Shown here: one piece after another, positions 36,039-44,684 of the stretch | Position numbering within the stretch: position 1 is the stretch's first letter | Layout of the letters: each line of letters begins with the position of its first letter | Source of the DNA: Vibrio bathopelagicus | GTDB taxonomy: Bacteria > Pseudomonadota > Gammaproteobacteria > Enterobacterales > Vibrionaceae | Length of the DNA stretch: 64,000 nt | Direction: 5' to 3' | Assembly (NCBI RefSeq): GCF_014879975.1 | Contig: NZ_CP062500.1 | Span: 2,914,001-2,978,000, forward strand | Notes under the pieces: model-generated | Seen by the model: the letters and a program-made list of their open reading frames with translations, nothing else | What the model was told of the DNA's origin: nothing | Databases searched by the model: none | Translations under genes and position numbers: made by a program

Positions 36039-36917
36039 ATGAAATACGCATTAGGCCCTCTACTCTACTTTTGGCCAAAACAGGACGTTGAAAGCTTCTA
36101 TGAGCAAGCAAAGTCTAGCTCTGCCGACATCATCTACCTTGGTGAAGCTGTGTGTTCAAAACGCCGTGAGATGAAAGCGAAACACTGGATGGATATTGCC
36201 AAAGAGCTGTCTGCTTCAGGTAAGCAAGTGGTGCTATCGACTATGGCGTTGTTGGAAGCGCCAAGCGAAATTAACATCATGAAGAAGTACATCGACAACG
36301 GCGACTTTGCGATTGAAGCCAACGACGTATCGGCAATTCAATTAGCCAGCGAAAGCAAAGTACCGTTCGTTGTCGGCCCAGCGGTAAATACCTACAACGC
36401 GCGCACGCTGAACCTGTTCTTGAAGCAAGGTATGACGCGCTGGTGTATGCCGGTTGAGTTATCTCGTGAATGGCTGAGCAACGTAATGACACAATGTGAA
36501 GAGCTTAATATTCGTAATAAGTTCGAAGTCGAAGTGTTTAGCCACGGCTACCTGCCGCTTGCTTACTCAGCTCGCTGCTTTACCGCTCGCGCTGAAAACA
36601 AAGCCAAAGACGATTGCGAAACCTGCTGCATCAAATACCCGACAGGTCTGCAAGTCGATAGCCAAGAAGGTCAGTCTGTTTTTAACCTTAACGGCATCCA
36701 AACCCAATCAGGTTACTGCTACAACTTAGTTAATGATCTACCAAGCATGCATGACTTGGTCGATGTGGTTCGTTTGAGCCCGTTAGGTCTCGATACCTTC
36801 TCTGAGATCAACAACTTCAAAGCCAATGAGCATGGTCAAAAACCAATGACTATTGAAAGTCGTCAATGTAACGGATACTGGCACCAACTTGCAGGTTTAG
36901 AAGTTAAGAACATCTAA
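36039..36917 (+). CDS. ubiV: O2-independent ubiquinone hydroxylation protein UbiV
   Basis: The 292-residue U32-family protein has the Cys pattern of UbiV (GEAVCSKRREM, then ARCFTARAENKAKDDCETCC), which binds the second 4Fe-4S cluster of the UbiU-UbiV complex. I start it at 36039, because the in-frame ATG at 36027 is part of the ATGGAG ribosome site and the protein then has the E. coli length of 292 residues. Confidence 0.94.
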   Translation: MKYALGPLLYFWPKQDVESFYEQAKSSSADIIYLGEAVCSKRREMKAKHWMDIAKELSASGKQVVLSTMALLEAPSEINIMKKYIDNGDFAIEANDVSAIQLASESKVPFVVGPAVNTYNARTLNLFLKQGMTRWCMPVELSREWLSNVMTQCEELNIRNKFEVEVFSHGYLPLAYSARCFTARAENKAKDDCETCCIKYPTGLQVDSQEGQSVFNLNGIQTQSGYCYNLVNDLPSMHDLVDVVRLSPLGLDTFSEINNFKANEHGQKPMTIESRQCNGYWHQLAGLEVKNI

Positions 36918-36951
36918 CTCATTTCATTGAGCCAATCAGTAACAGATACTA

Positions 36952-36979
36952 AAAGGTCTAGCATTCGCTAGACCTTTTA
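36952..36979. terminator. Bidirectional terminator between ubiV and the MATE gene
   Basis: The perfect 12-bp stem AAAAGGTCTAGC / GCTAGACCTTTT has a 4-base loop. It serves ubiUV rightwards and the MATE gene (stop at 37003) leftwards. The T runs are short. Confidence 0.82.
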
Positions 36980-37002
36980 TCATTCAGTTTAAGAAAAACG
37001 AC

Positions 37003-38340
37003 CTACACCGTCGCGGTTTCCAGCGGCGCAACATCGAGCTTCTTTACGTCTTTGTAGAGCATGATCATAACAACTACGCTTAACGCGATATTGGACAATG
37101 GGTACGCAATCCAGATCCCCGGCACACCGTACAACTTAGGCATAATGTACAAGAACGGTAATTGGATAAGCATGTTACCTATCGTCACAAACATCGCCTT
37201 ACTGCCCTTGTTCACCGCTTGATAGTAAGCACCCGCTACCACTAAGAAGCCATCAAGCGCCAATGCAAACATGTGTAGTCGAATACCTAACACGGTGTAC
37301 TCTACCAGCTGAGGTTCATCCGAGTTAAAGACGGAAACAAACTCACGTGGGAACGCGTTCAGCAGCAATACAAACGCCACACCAATCAAGACAGAGCTCA
37401 CCATCGCAATCTTCAATAACTTACGAATATTCGCTTGATTACGAGCACCATGGTTGTAACTCACTAAAGGCTGCATACCGTTCGCGATACCTTCCGCGGT
37501 GAGATAATAAACCGTCACGATGTAGCCCAAAATAGCATAAGCACCAATCATCAACTGGTCGCCATATTGAGAGAACAACGCATTATGCAGCGCTACCATC
37601 ATCGAACCATAAGCGTACATAAAGAAGCTCGATGTACCAATGGCGAAAATTTCAGGAATAACCGATAACTTCAATCTCAGTTCATTCCAACGTAAACGCA
37701 AGTTTGCTCGACGTGAGAAGAAGTAAGCTAGGCCCAGACCTGTTACCACAAACTGAGCAATTGCGGTTGCCAATGCAGCACCTTTCAACTCCCAACCAAA
37801 CTGAGCGATAAACAGATAATCCAGTACAATATTGATCACCGCACCGACAATCATCAATATGGTGGCTAAGTTCGGGCTGTCATCGTTACGCAGTAGAAAC
37901 GGCATCGCAATAGAGCCTAAGGTAAAGATACTTGCGCCAATTAGGATATGTAAGTACTGCAGACCAAGCTCATACACTCGACCTTCCGCCCCCTGCCAAA
38001 GCAAAAAGTTATCAGCGAACAGGAACAACAATCCAGAGACAATTGGCGTTATCGCCAATAGCAAGGTTAGACCCGTAGCTAAGATCTGCTTGGCGCCTTT
38101 GGTGTCTTTTTCACCTTGGCGAATCGAGACAAGAGCACCCGTACCCACGCCCACTAACATACCAATGCCGAGAATCGAACCAATAACAGGCCACGCGACG
38201 TTAATACCCGCAAGTCCATCAGCACCTACATAGCGGCCGATAAAGATGCCATCTACCACTTGGTAAAGGCCATTAACCAACATAGCCGCTACGGTAGGAA
38301 TTGTGTATCGCCAGAATTGACGACTAATTGAGTTACTCAT
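37003..38340 (-). CDS. MATE-family multidrug efflux transporter
   Basis: The 445-residue protein has about 12 membrane segments in two MatE halves, beginning RQFWRYTIPTVAAMLVNGLY and with GRYVGADGLAGIN in the first half. MATE pumps export cationic drugs or metabolites in exchange for Na+ or H+. It is directly downstream of and co-oriented with a MarR-type gene, and a copy of the putative MarR operator (38401-38421) lies 61 bases before its ATG, so it is the likely regulated target. The substrate is unknown. Confidence 0.92.
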   Translation of the reverse strand: MSNSISRQFWRYTIPTVAAMLVNGLYQVVDGIFIGRYVGADGLAGINVAWPVIGSILGIGMLVGVGTGALVSIRQGEKDTKGAKQILATGLTLLLAITPIVSGLLFLFADNFLLWQGAEGRVYELGLQYLHILIGASIFTLGSIAMPFLLRNDDSPNLATILMIVGAVINIVLDYLFIAQFGWELKGAALATAIAQFVVTGLGLAYFFSRRANLRLRWNELRLKLSVIPEIFAIGTSSFFMYAYGSMMVALHNALFSQYGDQLMIGAYAILGYIVTVYYLTAEGIANGMQPLVSYNHGARNQANIRKLLKIAMVSSVLIGVAFVLLLNAFPREFVSVFNSDEPQLVEYTVLGIRLHMFALALDGFLVVAGAYYQAVNKGSKAMFVTIGNMLIQLPFLYIMPKLYGVPGIWIAYPLSNIALSVVVMIMLYKDVKKLDVAPLETATV

Positions 38341-38400
38341 TTCTTACTCTACTTTCTTTCATCTATTGAGCCGCACTAAAATGAGATACGACTCTAAAAA

Positions 38401-38421
38401 TTAGTTAACAAGGCTAACTAA
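38401..38421. promoter_or_regulatory. Putative MarR operator upstream of the MATE gene
   Basis: The 21-bp dyad TTAGTTAA-CAAGG-CTAACTAA has arms identical to those of the site upstream of the MarR gene, apart from one arm base. It lies in the 94-base gap between the marR stop and the MATE start. Confidence 0.7.
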
Positions 38422-38434
38422 ATATTTAAACTAA

Positions 38435-38842
38435 TTACTTCAACGCTTTATCTAACAGTTGATTCAACAGTTGAGATTCTTGCTCAGATAAACGGCTCTC
38501 AAGCGTTTGTGCCATCACCTGATAAATCTTGCTCTCTTCTTCTAAACCAATTTCAGCTTTCTTGGTTAAGATGACCAATTTAGAGCGAGCATCCTCTAGC
38601 GAAGCTTGGCGTTCTACTAGCCCTTTTCTTTCTAGCCTTTGAACCATAGTCGTGGCTGAAGGTTTTGTCACCTGCATCTCAATAGCAAGATCTGTTAGCC
38701 GAATAGGCTCTGGTGAAGCTTGAATGACCTTCAAATAATCGTACTCATTGAAGCTCAATTGGCAGATAGGATCTTCATTCACTTGAGTTCGCCATATCTT
38801 AGAAGCAAAGCGTTCAATTTTTTCTAGATTCTGATCCAACAT
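38435..38842 (-). CDS. MarR-family transcriptional repressor
   Basis: The 135-residue protein has the MarR winged-helix core: RLTDLAIEMQVTKPSATTMV (helix-turn-helix) followed by QRLERKGLVERQASLEDARS (wing with the conserved DxRS). MarR dimers bind palindromes of about 20 bp and leave on ligand binding. The start at 38842 is chosen by family length, with TGGAAA upstream. It sits upstream of a MATE exporter, and matching dyads lie before both genes, which suggests autoregulation and control of efflux. Confidence 0.9.
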   Translation of the reverse strand: MLDQNLEKIERFASKIWRTQVNEDPICQLSFNEYDYLKVIQASPEPIRLTDLAIEMQVTKPSATTMVQRLERKGLVERQASLEDARSKLVILTKKAEIGLEEESKIYQVMAQTLESRLSEQESQLLNQLLDKALK

Positions 38843-38867
38843 AGATTTCCAACCACAGAATTTACAT

Positions 38868-38888
38868 TTAGTTAGCAAGACTAACTAT
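38868..38888. promoter_or_regulatory. Putative MarR operator upstream of the MarR gene
   Basis: The 21-bp dyad TTAGTTAG-CAAGA-CTAACTAT begins 26 bases upstream of the marR ATG. It matches the 38401-38421 site at 18 of 21 positions. Confidence 0.7.
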
Positions 38889-38935
38889 TTTAATGTTGTT
38901 TGATTTAAAATCAACCAAAAACTAAATAACGCGCA

Positions 38936-38966
38936 TAAAAAAACCGCTGACTGGCAGCGGTTTTTA
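38936..38966 (-). terminator. Terminator of nlpI
   Basis: The perfect 11-bp stem AAAAACCGCTG / CAGCGGTTTTT has a 5-base loop and T-rich tract, 19 bases after the nlpI stop. Confidence 0.92.
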
Positions 38967-38984
38967 GTATTCTTACTATGTCAC

Positions 38985-39908
38985 TTACTTAGCGTTAGCT
39001 TCTTCTTCGGCAGCGGCCAACTTAGCTTGCGCTAAATGTTCAGCCTTAAGCGTGCTAAAAATACGGCTTAACTCTAAGAAAGAGTAACGATGTTCTACGT
39101 ACTCATACACGTTAAAAGAAACCGCTAACTTGTACAAAGAGATAGCATTCGCGTAATCACCATTCATGTGGTGACGCTTAGCAAGGTAGAAATACGTTTC
39201 AGTCAGGCGTTGAGCTAGGAGCGTGTTGTCACGAGTCCCCGTTAGGATAGCTTTGAACGCCTGCTCTTCAGTAATATCTTCAAGCATGATCGCAACTAAT
39301 ACCCATCCCCACTGTTCATCACGACTCTCGTAACGCACTTGCAAATCAAGTTTCGCTTGTTCTGGCGTGAGTTCATGTTGAATGATGTAAAGCCATAGAG
39401 CGCGAAACGGATCGCTCGGATCATCGGCGTAGTGCTTCATCATCTCTTCATTGGCTAGGTCATAGCGCTCGCCATAGTAGAGTGCGATAGAGCGATTTCT
39501 TTCTGCATATGAGTTTGCAGAATCAAGCTCTAACGTAGAATCAAAAGATTCATAAGCGGCATCAAACTCCCCTACTTGCGTAAAGTAAACACCCAAAAGG
39601 TTGAAGATATCAGGTTGAGCGGGGTTCAATGAAAGAGATTGGTTGAAGTCAAGGCGCGCTAAGTCACGCAGACCAACACTGTCGTAGTAATTACCACGTT
39701 CAAACAGCATCTTAGCTCTAACTTCATCGTTCAAATCTGGGCGCTGTAATAACTGACTAAGGCGCGCTATTTGCACTTCTTGCTGGACACTTGGTTGAAG
39801 CGGTACAGCCATTGGTGGATAAACCCAACGTGAGGTGTTATCTGATGTTGTCGCACAACCAGTTAGTACAAGCAGTAAACACATACTCGCGGTTTGAAAC
39901 CATTTCAC
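38985..39908 (-). CDS. nlpI: Lipoprotein NlpI (TPR)
   Basis: The 307-residue lipoprotein has a signal ending in LTGC (about residue 18) and tetratricopeptide helices (DLARLDFNQSLSLNPAQPDI; EFDAAYESFDSTLELDSANS). NlpI is an outer-membrane adaptor that binds peptidoglycan endopeptidases and the Prc protease. The start is a GTG with AGGAG at a good distance. It lies downstream of pnp, as in enterobacteria, but behind its own gap and the pnp terminator. Confidence 0.93.
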   Translation of the reverse strand: MKWFQTASMCLLLVLTGCATTSDNTSRWVYPPMAVPLQPSVQQEVQIARLSQLLQRPDLNDEVRAKMLFERGNYYDSVGLRDLARLDFNQSLSLNPAQPDIFNLLGVYFTQVGEFDAAYESFDSTLELDSANSYAERNRSIALYYGERYDLANEEMMKHYADDPSDPFRALWLYIIQHELTPEQAKLDLQVRYESRDEQWGWVLVAIMLEDITEEQAFKAILTGTRDNTLLAQRLTETYFYLAKRHHMNGDYANAISLYKLAVSFNVYEYVEHRYSFLELSRIFSTLKAEHLAQAKLAAAEEEANAK

Positions 39909-39934
39909 AAATAATTACTCCTGTTATGACCGCA

Positions 39935-39965
39935 ATAAAAAAGGGGAGCGATATGCTCCCCTTTA
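39935..39965 (-). terminator. Terminator of pnp
   Basis: The perfect 10-bp stem AAAGGGGAGC / GCTCCCCTTT has a 5-base loop and, on the minus strand, a T6 run. It lies between pnp and nlpI. Confidence 0.92.
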
Positions 39966-40032
39966 TAACATGCTTTTTTACCAATGGGTTAGAAATCACT
40001 AAAAAGCGATAGTCCCATTAATAGACTAAGAA

Positions 40033-42153
40033 TTACTCAGCAGCAGGTGCTTCGCCTTCAGCAGGCGTTTCAACTGCTTCTTTCATGCTTAGACGTACAC
40101 GGCCTTGACGGTCAATTTCAAGAACCTTAACTGGTACTTCTTGACCTTCAGTTAGGTAGTCAGACACTTTCTCAACACGCTTGTCAGCGATTTGAGAGAT
40201 GTGTACTAGACCATCTTTACCTGGAAGGATAGTAACGAATGCACCGAAGTCAGCTAGACGAGCAACTTTACCTTGGTAAATGCGGCCAACTTCAACTTCA
40301 GCAGTGATCTCTTCGATACGACGGATAGCTTCTTGAGCAGCTGCGCCTTCAGTAGCAGCAATCTTGATTGTGCCATCGTCTTCGATTTCGATTGTAGTAC
40401 CTGTTTCTTCACAAAGAGCACGGATAACTGCGCCGCCTTTACCGATAACATCTTTGATCTTATCAGAGCTGATTTTCATTGTGTGGATACGTGGAGCGAA
40501 TTCAGAGATATCTTCACGAGCACCAGAGATAGCTTCATCCATTACAGAAAGGATGTGCTTACGTGCACCTTGCGCTTGGTTAAGAGCAATTTGCATGATC
40601 TCTTTAGTGATACCTTCGATCTTGATGTCCATTTGAAGTGCAGTGATACCAGCGTTAGTACCTGCTACTTTAAAGTCCATGTCACCTAGGTGATCTTCGT
40701 CGCCAAGGATGTCAGAAAGAACAACGAAATCGTCGCCTTCTTTAACAAGACCCATTGCGATACCCGCAACAGAAGCTTTGATTGGAACACCAGCATCCAT
40801 AAGTGCTAGAGATGTACCACATACAGAAGCCATTGAAGAAGAACCGTTAGATTCAGTGATTTCCGATACAACACGAACTGTGTATGGGAATTCATCAACA
40901 GAAGGCATTACTGCTTGGATACCACGTTTAGCAAGCTTACCGTGACCAATTTCACGACGCTTAGGAGAACCAACGAAACCAGTCTCACCTACACAGTATG
41001 GAGGGAAGTTGTAGTGTAGAAGGAAGTTGTCTTTCTTCTCACCCATTAGGCTGTCGATGATTTGTGCATCACGTTGTGTACCAAGCGTTGCAGTAACAAG
41101 TGCTTGAGTTTCACCACGAGTGAATAGAGAAGAACCGTGTGTACGTGGAAGAACACCAGTACGTACGTCTAACGCACGAACCATGTCTTTTTCACGGCCA
41201 TCGATACGTGGGTTGCCAGCAATGATGCGGCTACGTACTACGTTTTTCTCTAGAGAACCAAGCATGCCGCGGATTTCGCGCTCATCTAGGTTTTCGTCTT
41301 GAGCTAGAAGAGCAGCAACCGCTTCAGTTTTGATTGCGCCAACTTGCTCGTAACGAGCCATTTTCTCAGTGATCTGGTACGCGTCAGATAGACGAGTTTC
41401 AGCTAGTTCAGCAACACGAGCTTTAAGCTCAGTGTTAACTGCTGGCGCTTCCCAGTTCCAAGATGGAGTTGCAACTTCAGCTGCAAATTCGTTGATCGCT
41501 TTGATTACAACTTGTTGTTGGTCGTGACCGTAAACAACAGCTGAAAGCATTTCTTCTTCAGATAGGTTATCTGCTTCAGATTCAACCATTAGTACTGCGC
41601 CTTCCGTACCAGACACAACTAGGTCTAGTTTAGAGTTTTCAAGCTCAGTATTTGATGGGTTAAGAACAAGTTCGCCGTCGATGTGACCAACACGTGCAGC
41701 ACCGATAGGACCATTGAATGGAGCACCAGAGATAGCAAGCGCAGCAGACGTTGCGATCATAGTGATCATGTCTGGGTTTACGTCAGGGTTGATAGAAACA
41801 ACCGTAGCGATAACTTGAACTTCGTTTTTAAACGCACTTGGGAAAAGTGGACGAATTGGACGGTCAATCAGACGAGCTGTTAGCGTTTCGCCTTCAGAAG
41901 GACGACCTTCACGCTTGAAGAAACCACCAGGGATTTTACCCGCAGCGTATGTACGCTCTTGGTAGTTAACTGTTAGAGGGAAGAAATCTTGGCCCGCAAC
42001 AGCTTCTTTCTTAGCAACAACAGAAACGAATACTGATGTATCGTCCATAGTCGCCATTACAGCAGCAGTAGCTTGACGTGCCATTACGCCCGTTTCTAGA
42101 GTAACGGTGTGGTTACCGTACTGGAACGATTTTACAACTGGTTTTTCAAACAT
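40033..42153 (-). CDS. pnp: Polyribonucleotide nucleotidyltransferase (PNPase)
   Basis: The 706-residue protein has two RNase PH domains separated by a helical domain, then a KH domain ([20 protein letters not shown]) and an S1 domain ([20 protein letters not shown]) before an acidic Ala/Glu-rich tail that may bind RNase E or enolase. It degrades RNA 3' to 5' with phosphate and works in the degradosome. AAGGAT lies ahead of the ATG. A strongly structured leader upstream suggests the autoregulation known in E. coli. Confidence 0.97.
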   Translation of the reverse strand: MFEKPVVKSFQYGNHTVTLETGVMARQATAAVMATMDDTSVFVSVVAKKEAVAGQDFFPLTVNYQERTYAAGKIPGGFFKREGRPSEGETLTARLIDRPIRPLFPSAFKNEVQVIATVVSINPDVNPDMITMIATSAALAISGAPFNGPIGAARVGHIDGELVLNPSNTELENSKLDLVVSGTEGAVLMVESEADNLSEEEMLSAVVYGHDQQQVVIKAINEFAAEVATPSWNWEAPAVNTELKARVAELAETRLSDAYQITEKMARYEQVGAIKTEAVAALLAQDENLDEREIRGMLGSLEKNVVRSRIIAGNPRIDGREKDMVRALDVRTGVLPRTHGSSLFTRGETQALVTATLGTQRDAQIIDSLMGEKKDNFLLHYNFPPYCVGETGFVGSPKRREIGHGKLAKRGIQAVMPSVDEFPYTVRVVSEITESNGSSSMASVCGTSLALMDAGVPIKASVAGIAMGLVKEGDDFVVLSDILGDEDHLGDMDFKVAGTNAGITALQMDIKIEGITKEIMQIALNQAQGARKHILSVMDEAISGAREDISEFAPRIHTMKISSDKIKDVIGKGGAVIRALCEETGTTIEIEDDGTIKIAATEGAAAQEAIRRIEEITAEVEVGRIYQGKVARLADFGAFVTILPGKDGLVHISQIADKRVEKVSDYLTEGQEVPVKVLEIDRQGRVRLSMKEAVETPAEGEAPAAE

Positions 42154-42420
42154 TGTATATCCTTAGCTCTAAAGTCATGACTTTAGATTAAGTGAAGAAT
42201 GACTCAAGATATTACCAATCGCGACTAGTGAAAAGAGACTTGGGAATGATGCTTCTTTGTATGAGTTCATACGCCGAATTAAGACCAAATCCGCCTTTGA
42301 ATAGTCGCGACCTATTGGCCGACATCTGTGACTGTAACGTCTTGAGAGGTTGATTGCCCGGCGTTGAAAACGCATAGGCGGGCGTAGTATAAACTATTTT
42401 TATTAGGAGAGGTATTTCCT
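42154..42420 (-). promoter_or_regulatory. Structured pnp leader RNA
   Basis: On the transcript, distant segments pair: CCAATCGCGACTA (42215-42227) with TAGTCGCGACCTATTGG (42302-42318), extended by CTCAAGA (42203-42209) with TCTTGAG (42340-42346). In E. coli the pnp leader forms a long duplex that RNase III cuts before PNPase represses its own mRNA. The position and shape here fit that role by analogy. Confidence 0.65.
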
Positions 42421-42473
42421 ATCAGAAAAAGCCAGATGATATTCTGTGCATCCGGCCAAACATTTTCTTACAG

Positions 42474-42504
42474 GCACAAAAAAAGGAGCATAAATGCTCC
42501 TTTT
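42474..42504 (-). terminator. Terminator of rpsO
   Basis: The perfect 11-bp stem AAAAGGAGCAT / ATGCTCCTTTT with a tight loop and, on the minus strand, a T7 run, 28 bases after the rpsO stop. Some read-through into pnp is expected, as in other gamma-proteobacteria. Confidence 0.9.
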
Positions 42505-42532
42505 CTTCAAACTGTCTTTGCAGACATCGCTA

Positions 42533-42802
42533 TTAGCGACGTAGGCCTAGACGCTTGATTAGGTCTTGGTAACGAGTAAGGTTTTTGCCTTTCAAGTAAT
42601 CAAGAAGCTTACGACGGCTAGAAACCATACGTAATAGACCACGACGGCTGTGGTGATCGTGTTTGTGCGCTTTGAAGTGACCTTGTAGGTGGTTGATAGA
42701 AGCAGTAAGTAGTGCTACTTGTACTTCTGGTGAACCTGTGTCGCCTTCAGATTGTGCGTATTCTGCAACGATTGCTGCTTTAGTTTCTGCATTCAGAGAC
42801 AT
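42533..42802 (-). CDS. rpsO: 30S ribosomal protein S15
   Basis: The 89-residue protein is full-length S15 ([40 protein letters not shown]; ends LIKRLGLRR). It binds 16S rRNA early in small-subunit assembly. The ATG has AGGAGAG upstream. It sits between truB and pnp in the conserved order; a 160-bp repeat element separates it from truB. Confidence 0.98.
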   Translation of the reverse strand: MSLNAETKAAIVAEYAQSEGDTGSPEVQVALLTASINHLQGHFKAHKHDHHSRRGLLRMVSSRRKLLDYLKGKNLTRYQDLIKRLGLRR

Positions 42803-42927
42803 AAATCTCTCCTGATAAGAGTAAGTTTATATTTGTAGCAGCCAATCTCTGATTCAGCCGCTACGCGAGCCGAGGATTATAGGGAAGTTTACGAGTTGGT
42901 GCAATAACAATCGAACTGATGAAAAAC

Positions 42928-42963
42928 GAAAAAAGCGAACCATTAAAATTAAGGGCTCGCTTT
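42928..42963 (-). terminator. Likely terminator between truB and rpsO
   Basis: The stem AAAGCGAGCC / GGTTCGCTTT (one G-T pair) with a 12-base loop and a T6 run on the minus strand lies between the repeat element and the rpsO start. The inserted repeat lies between it and truB. Confidence 0.75.
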
Positions 42964-43017
42964 CTATATTATTTACTCGTCTTTCACGACTCAGCGTTAA
43001 TATCAGACTCGATTTAA

Positions 43018-43177
43018 TACCAATCACAGTAAGTAAGTGATCAAAAATAGCGTAGGAAAAAGGCTTGAGAACAAGGCAGAAATTTTCGATAAGTAGTTAT
43101 TCTACAATCCAAATTTATAACGACGTTATCGAGCATTTTAACAAGCTAGGATGACCAGTTATTTACTACGATTGGTA
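43018..43177. mobile_element. MITE-like 160-bp element with terminal inverted repeats
   Basis: The ends TACCAATCACAGTAAGTAAG (43018 onward) and the complement of 43177 backwards (TACCAATCGTAGTAAATAAC) match over about 26 bases with a few changes. The interior is AT-rich and has no gene. It is non-coding and lies seven bases after the truB stop. I recall similar intergenic sequences in Vibrio genomes, but I could not search. Confidence 0.7.
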
Positions 43178-43183
43178 CAGGCA

Positions 43184-44137
43184 CTACGCTTGTGGCTCTT
43201 CATCTCTGAAAACAACCAAACGTTTCGGTGCAACTCGGCCATCTTCAGCAATTTGAGCAACGCCAACAAACAGCTTCTCTTCACCGCTTGTCATGCGAAC
43301 TGTACCTTCAGCAGGAGCGCCTGAGACTTGAACGGGCATACCGTGCTGAACAAGATCAGTCAGTTCCGCATTCAAGTTAACTTCAGGTAAGTCTTCTACA
43401 GCCGTGTCCATTGGCATTAGCAATGGATCAAGCAACTCTTTAGGTGCAATTTCTTGCGCTTGTGCTTGTTCTAGAATTTCGTTCAGCTGCTCTAATGTAA
43501 CCATGCGTTCATACGGATACTTTGCAACACCAGTACGACGAAGCATTGTCACGTGAGCACCACAACCTAGCATTTCACCAAGATCATCGGTGATCGTACG
43601 GATGTAAGTACCTTTAGAACAATGCACTTCCATCTCAACTTCATCACCTTCAAAGCGAAGTAGCTCAATAGAATACACCGTGATTTTGCGAGACTCACGA
43701 GGAACCTCGATACCTGCACGTGCATATTCGTACAAAGGTTTACCTTGATACTTCAATGCTGAGAACATTGAAGGAATCTGGTCGGTTTCACCTTTGAAGC
43801 TTGCAATGCAGCGTTCAAGTTGCTCTTGAGTCACGTTGATTTCACGCGTTTCAACCACTTCACCATCAGAGTCTGAGGTGTTGGTACGCTCACCAAGCTT
43901 AGCTATAACAACATAGCGCTTATCAGAATCTAATAGAAACTGAGAAAACTTCGTTGCTTCACCAAGACAAATTGGCAGCATGCCAGTCGCAAGAGGATCC
44001 AGAGCACCGGTGTGCCCTGCTTTCTCTGCAAAGTAAATACGTTTTACTTTTTGCAGTGCATCATTAGATGAAATACCTGTCGGCTTATCTAACAGAATTA
44101 CCCCGTTTATAGGGCGACCTTTACGACGGCGAGCCAT
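43184..44137 (-). CDS. truB: tRNA pseudouridine(55) synthase TruB
   Basis: The 317-residue protein begins [19 protein letters not shown] and has the catalytic Asp47 in [15 protein letters not shown], plus a C-terminal PUA-like domain. It makes pseudouridine 55 in the T-loop of tRNA and also acts as a tRNA chaperone. It directly abuts rbfA (start and stop share a base), in the conserved infB-rbfA-truB-rpsO order. Confidence 0.97.
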   Translation of the reverse strand: MARRRKGRPINGVILLDKPTGISSNDALQKVKRIYFAEKAGHTGALDPLATGMLPICLGEATKFSQFLLDSDKRYVVIAKLGERTNTSDSDGEVVETREINVTQEQLERCIASFKGETDQIPSMFSALKYQGKPLYEYARAGIEVPRESRKITVYSIELLRFEGDEVEMEVHCSKGTYIRTITDDLGEMLGCGAHVTMLRRTGVAKYPYERMVTLEQLNEILEQAQAQEIAPKELLDPLLMPMDTAVEDLPEVNLNAELTDLVQHGMPVQVSGAPAEGTVRMTSGEEKLFVGVAQIAEDGRVAPKRLVVFRDEEPQA

Positions 44138-44550
44138 TACTCTTCGTCCTTAGACTGAGTATCCTCAGTACGGCCTGCTTCTTCTTGCTTACGCTTGTCG
44201 TCGTTCAATACTTCGCTTACTAGGTTAGACATACGCATGCCTTCAACCAAAGTGTTGTCGTAAGTAAAGCGAACTTCAGGCGTTAGACGGTGACGAATAC
44301 GTTTACCAAGAGCCATACGAACTGGCACTTCATGCTCTTTAAGAGCAGCAAGACATGATTCAGGTGTTTGCTCACCGATACATAGGAAAGTCACGAACAC
44401 TTTTGCGTATGCAAGGTCACGAGACACTTCTACATCTGAAATAGTTACCATACCAATGCGTGAGTCACGAACTTCACGTTGTAGGATAAGTGCTAGCTCT
44501 TTTTGAAGCTGCTGAGACACACGTTGTGTGCGGCTAAATTCTTTTGACAT
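44137..44550 (-). CDS. rbfA: 30S ribosome-binding factor RbfA
   Basis: The 137-residue protein has the KH-like RbfA fold ([40 protein letters not shown]) and a charged C-terminal tail. RbfA helps mature the 5' end of 16S rRNA in late small-subunit assembly, particularly in the cold. GAGAAAAG precedes the ATG. A GC-rich hairpin lies between it and infB. Confidence 0.96.
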   Translation of the reverse strand: MSKEFSRTQRVSQQLQKELALILQREVRDSRIGMVTISDVEVSRDLAYAKVFVTFLCIGEQTPESCLAALKEHEVPVRMALGKRIRHRLTPEVRFTYDNTLVEGMRMSNLVSEVLNDDKRKQEEAGRTEDTQSKDEE

Positions 44551-44571
44551 TTTCTTTTCTCACTTAGAAAG

Positions 44572-44602
44572 ATGGGGGGCTTGGTAATTACCAGCCCCCC
44601 AT
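44572..44602 (-). other. Strong hairpin between infB and rbfA
   Basis: A nearly continuous palindrome: ATGGGGGGC pairs with GCCCCCCAT, continuing inward as TGGTAATTACCA with one unpaired T. It is by far the most stable hairpin in this operon and has no following T run on the minus strand. It is more likely an mRNA processing or stability element than a terminator. Confidence 0.7.
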
Positions 44603-44684
44603 GGTGTATTCAACAACCGATTACTTATTACCTTTACTAGTAATGTTAGTAACCTTAGTCAATATGTCGAGTCGTACAGACTGA

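Noticed and set aside
40273..40689. A 138-codon frame opposite pnp
   Set aside because: Antisense shadow of a conserved gene, Cys/Phe/Asp-rich with no recognisable family.
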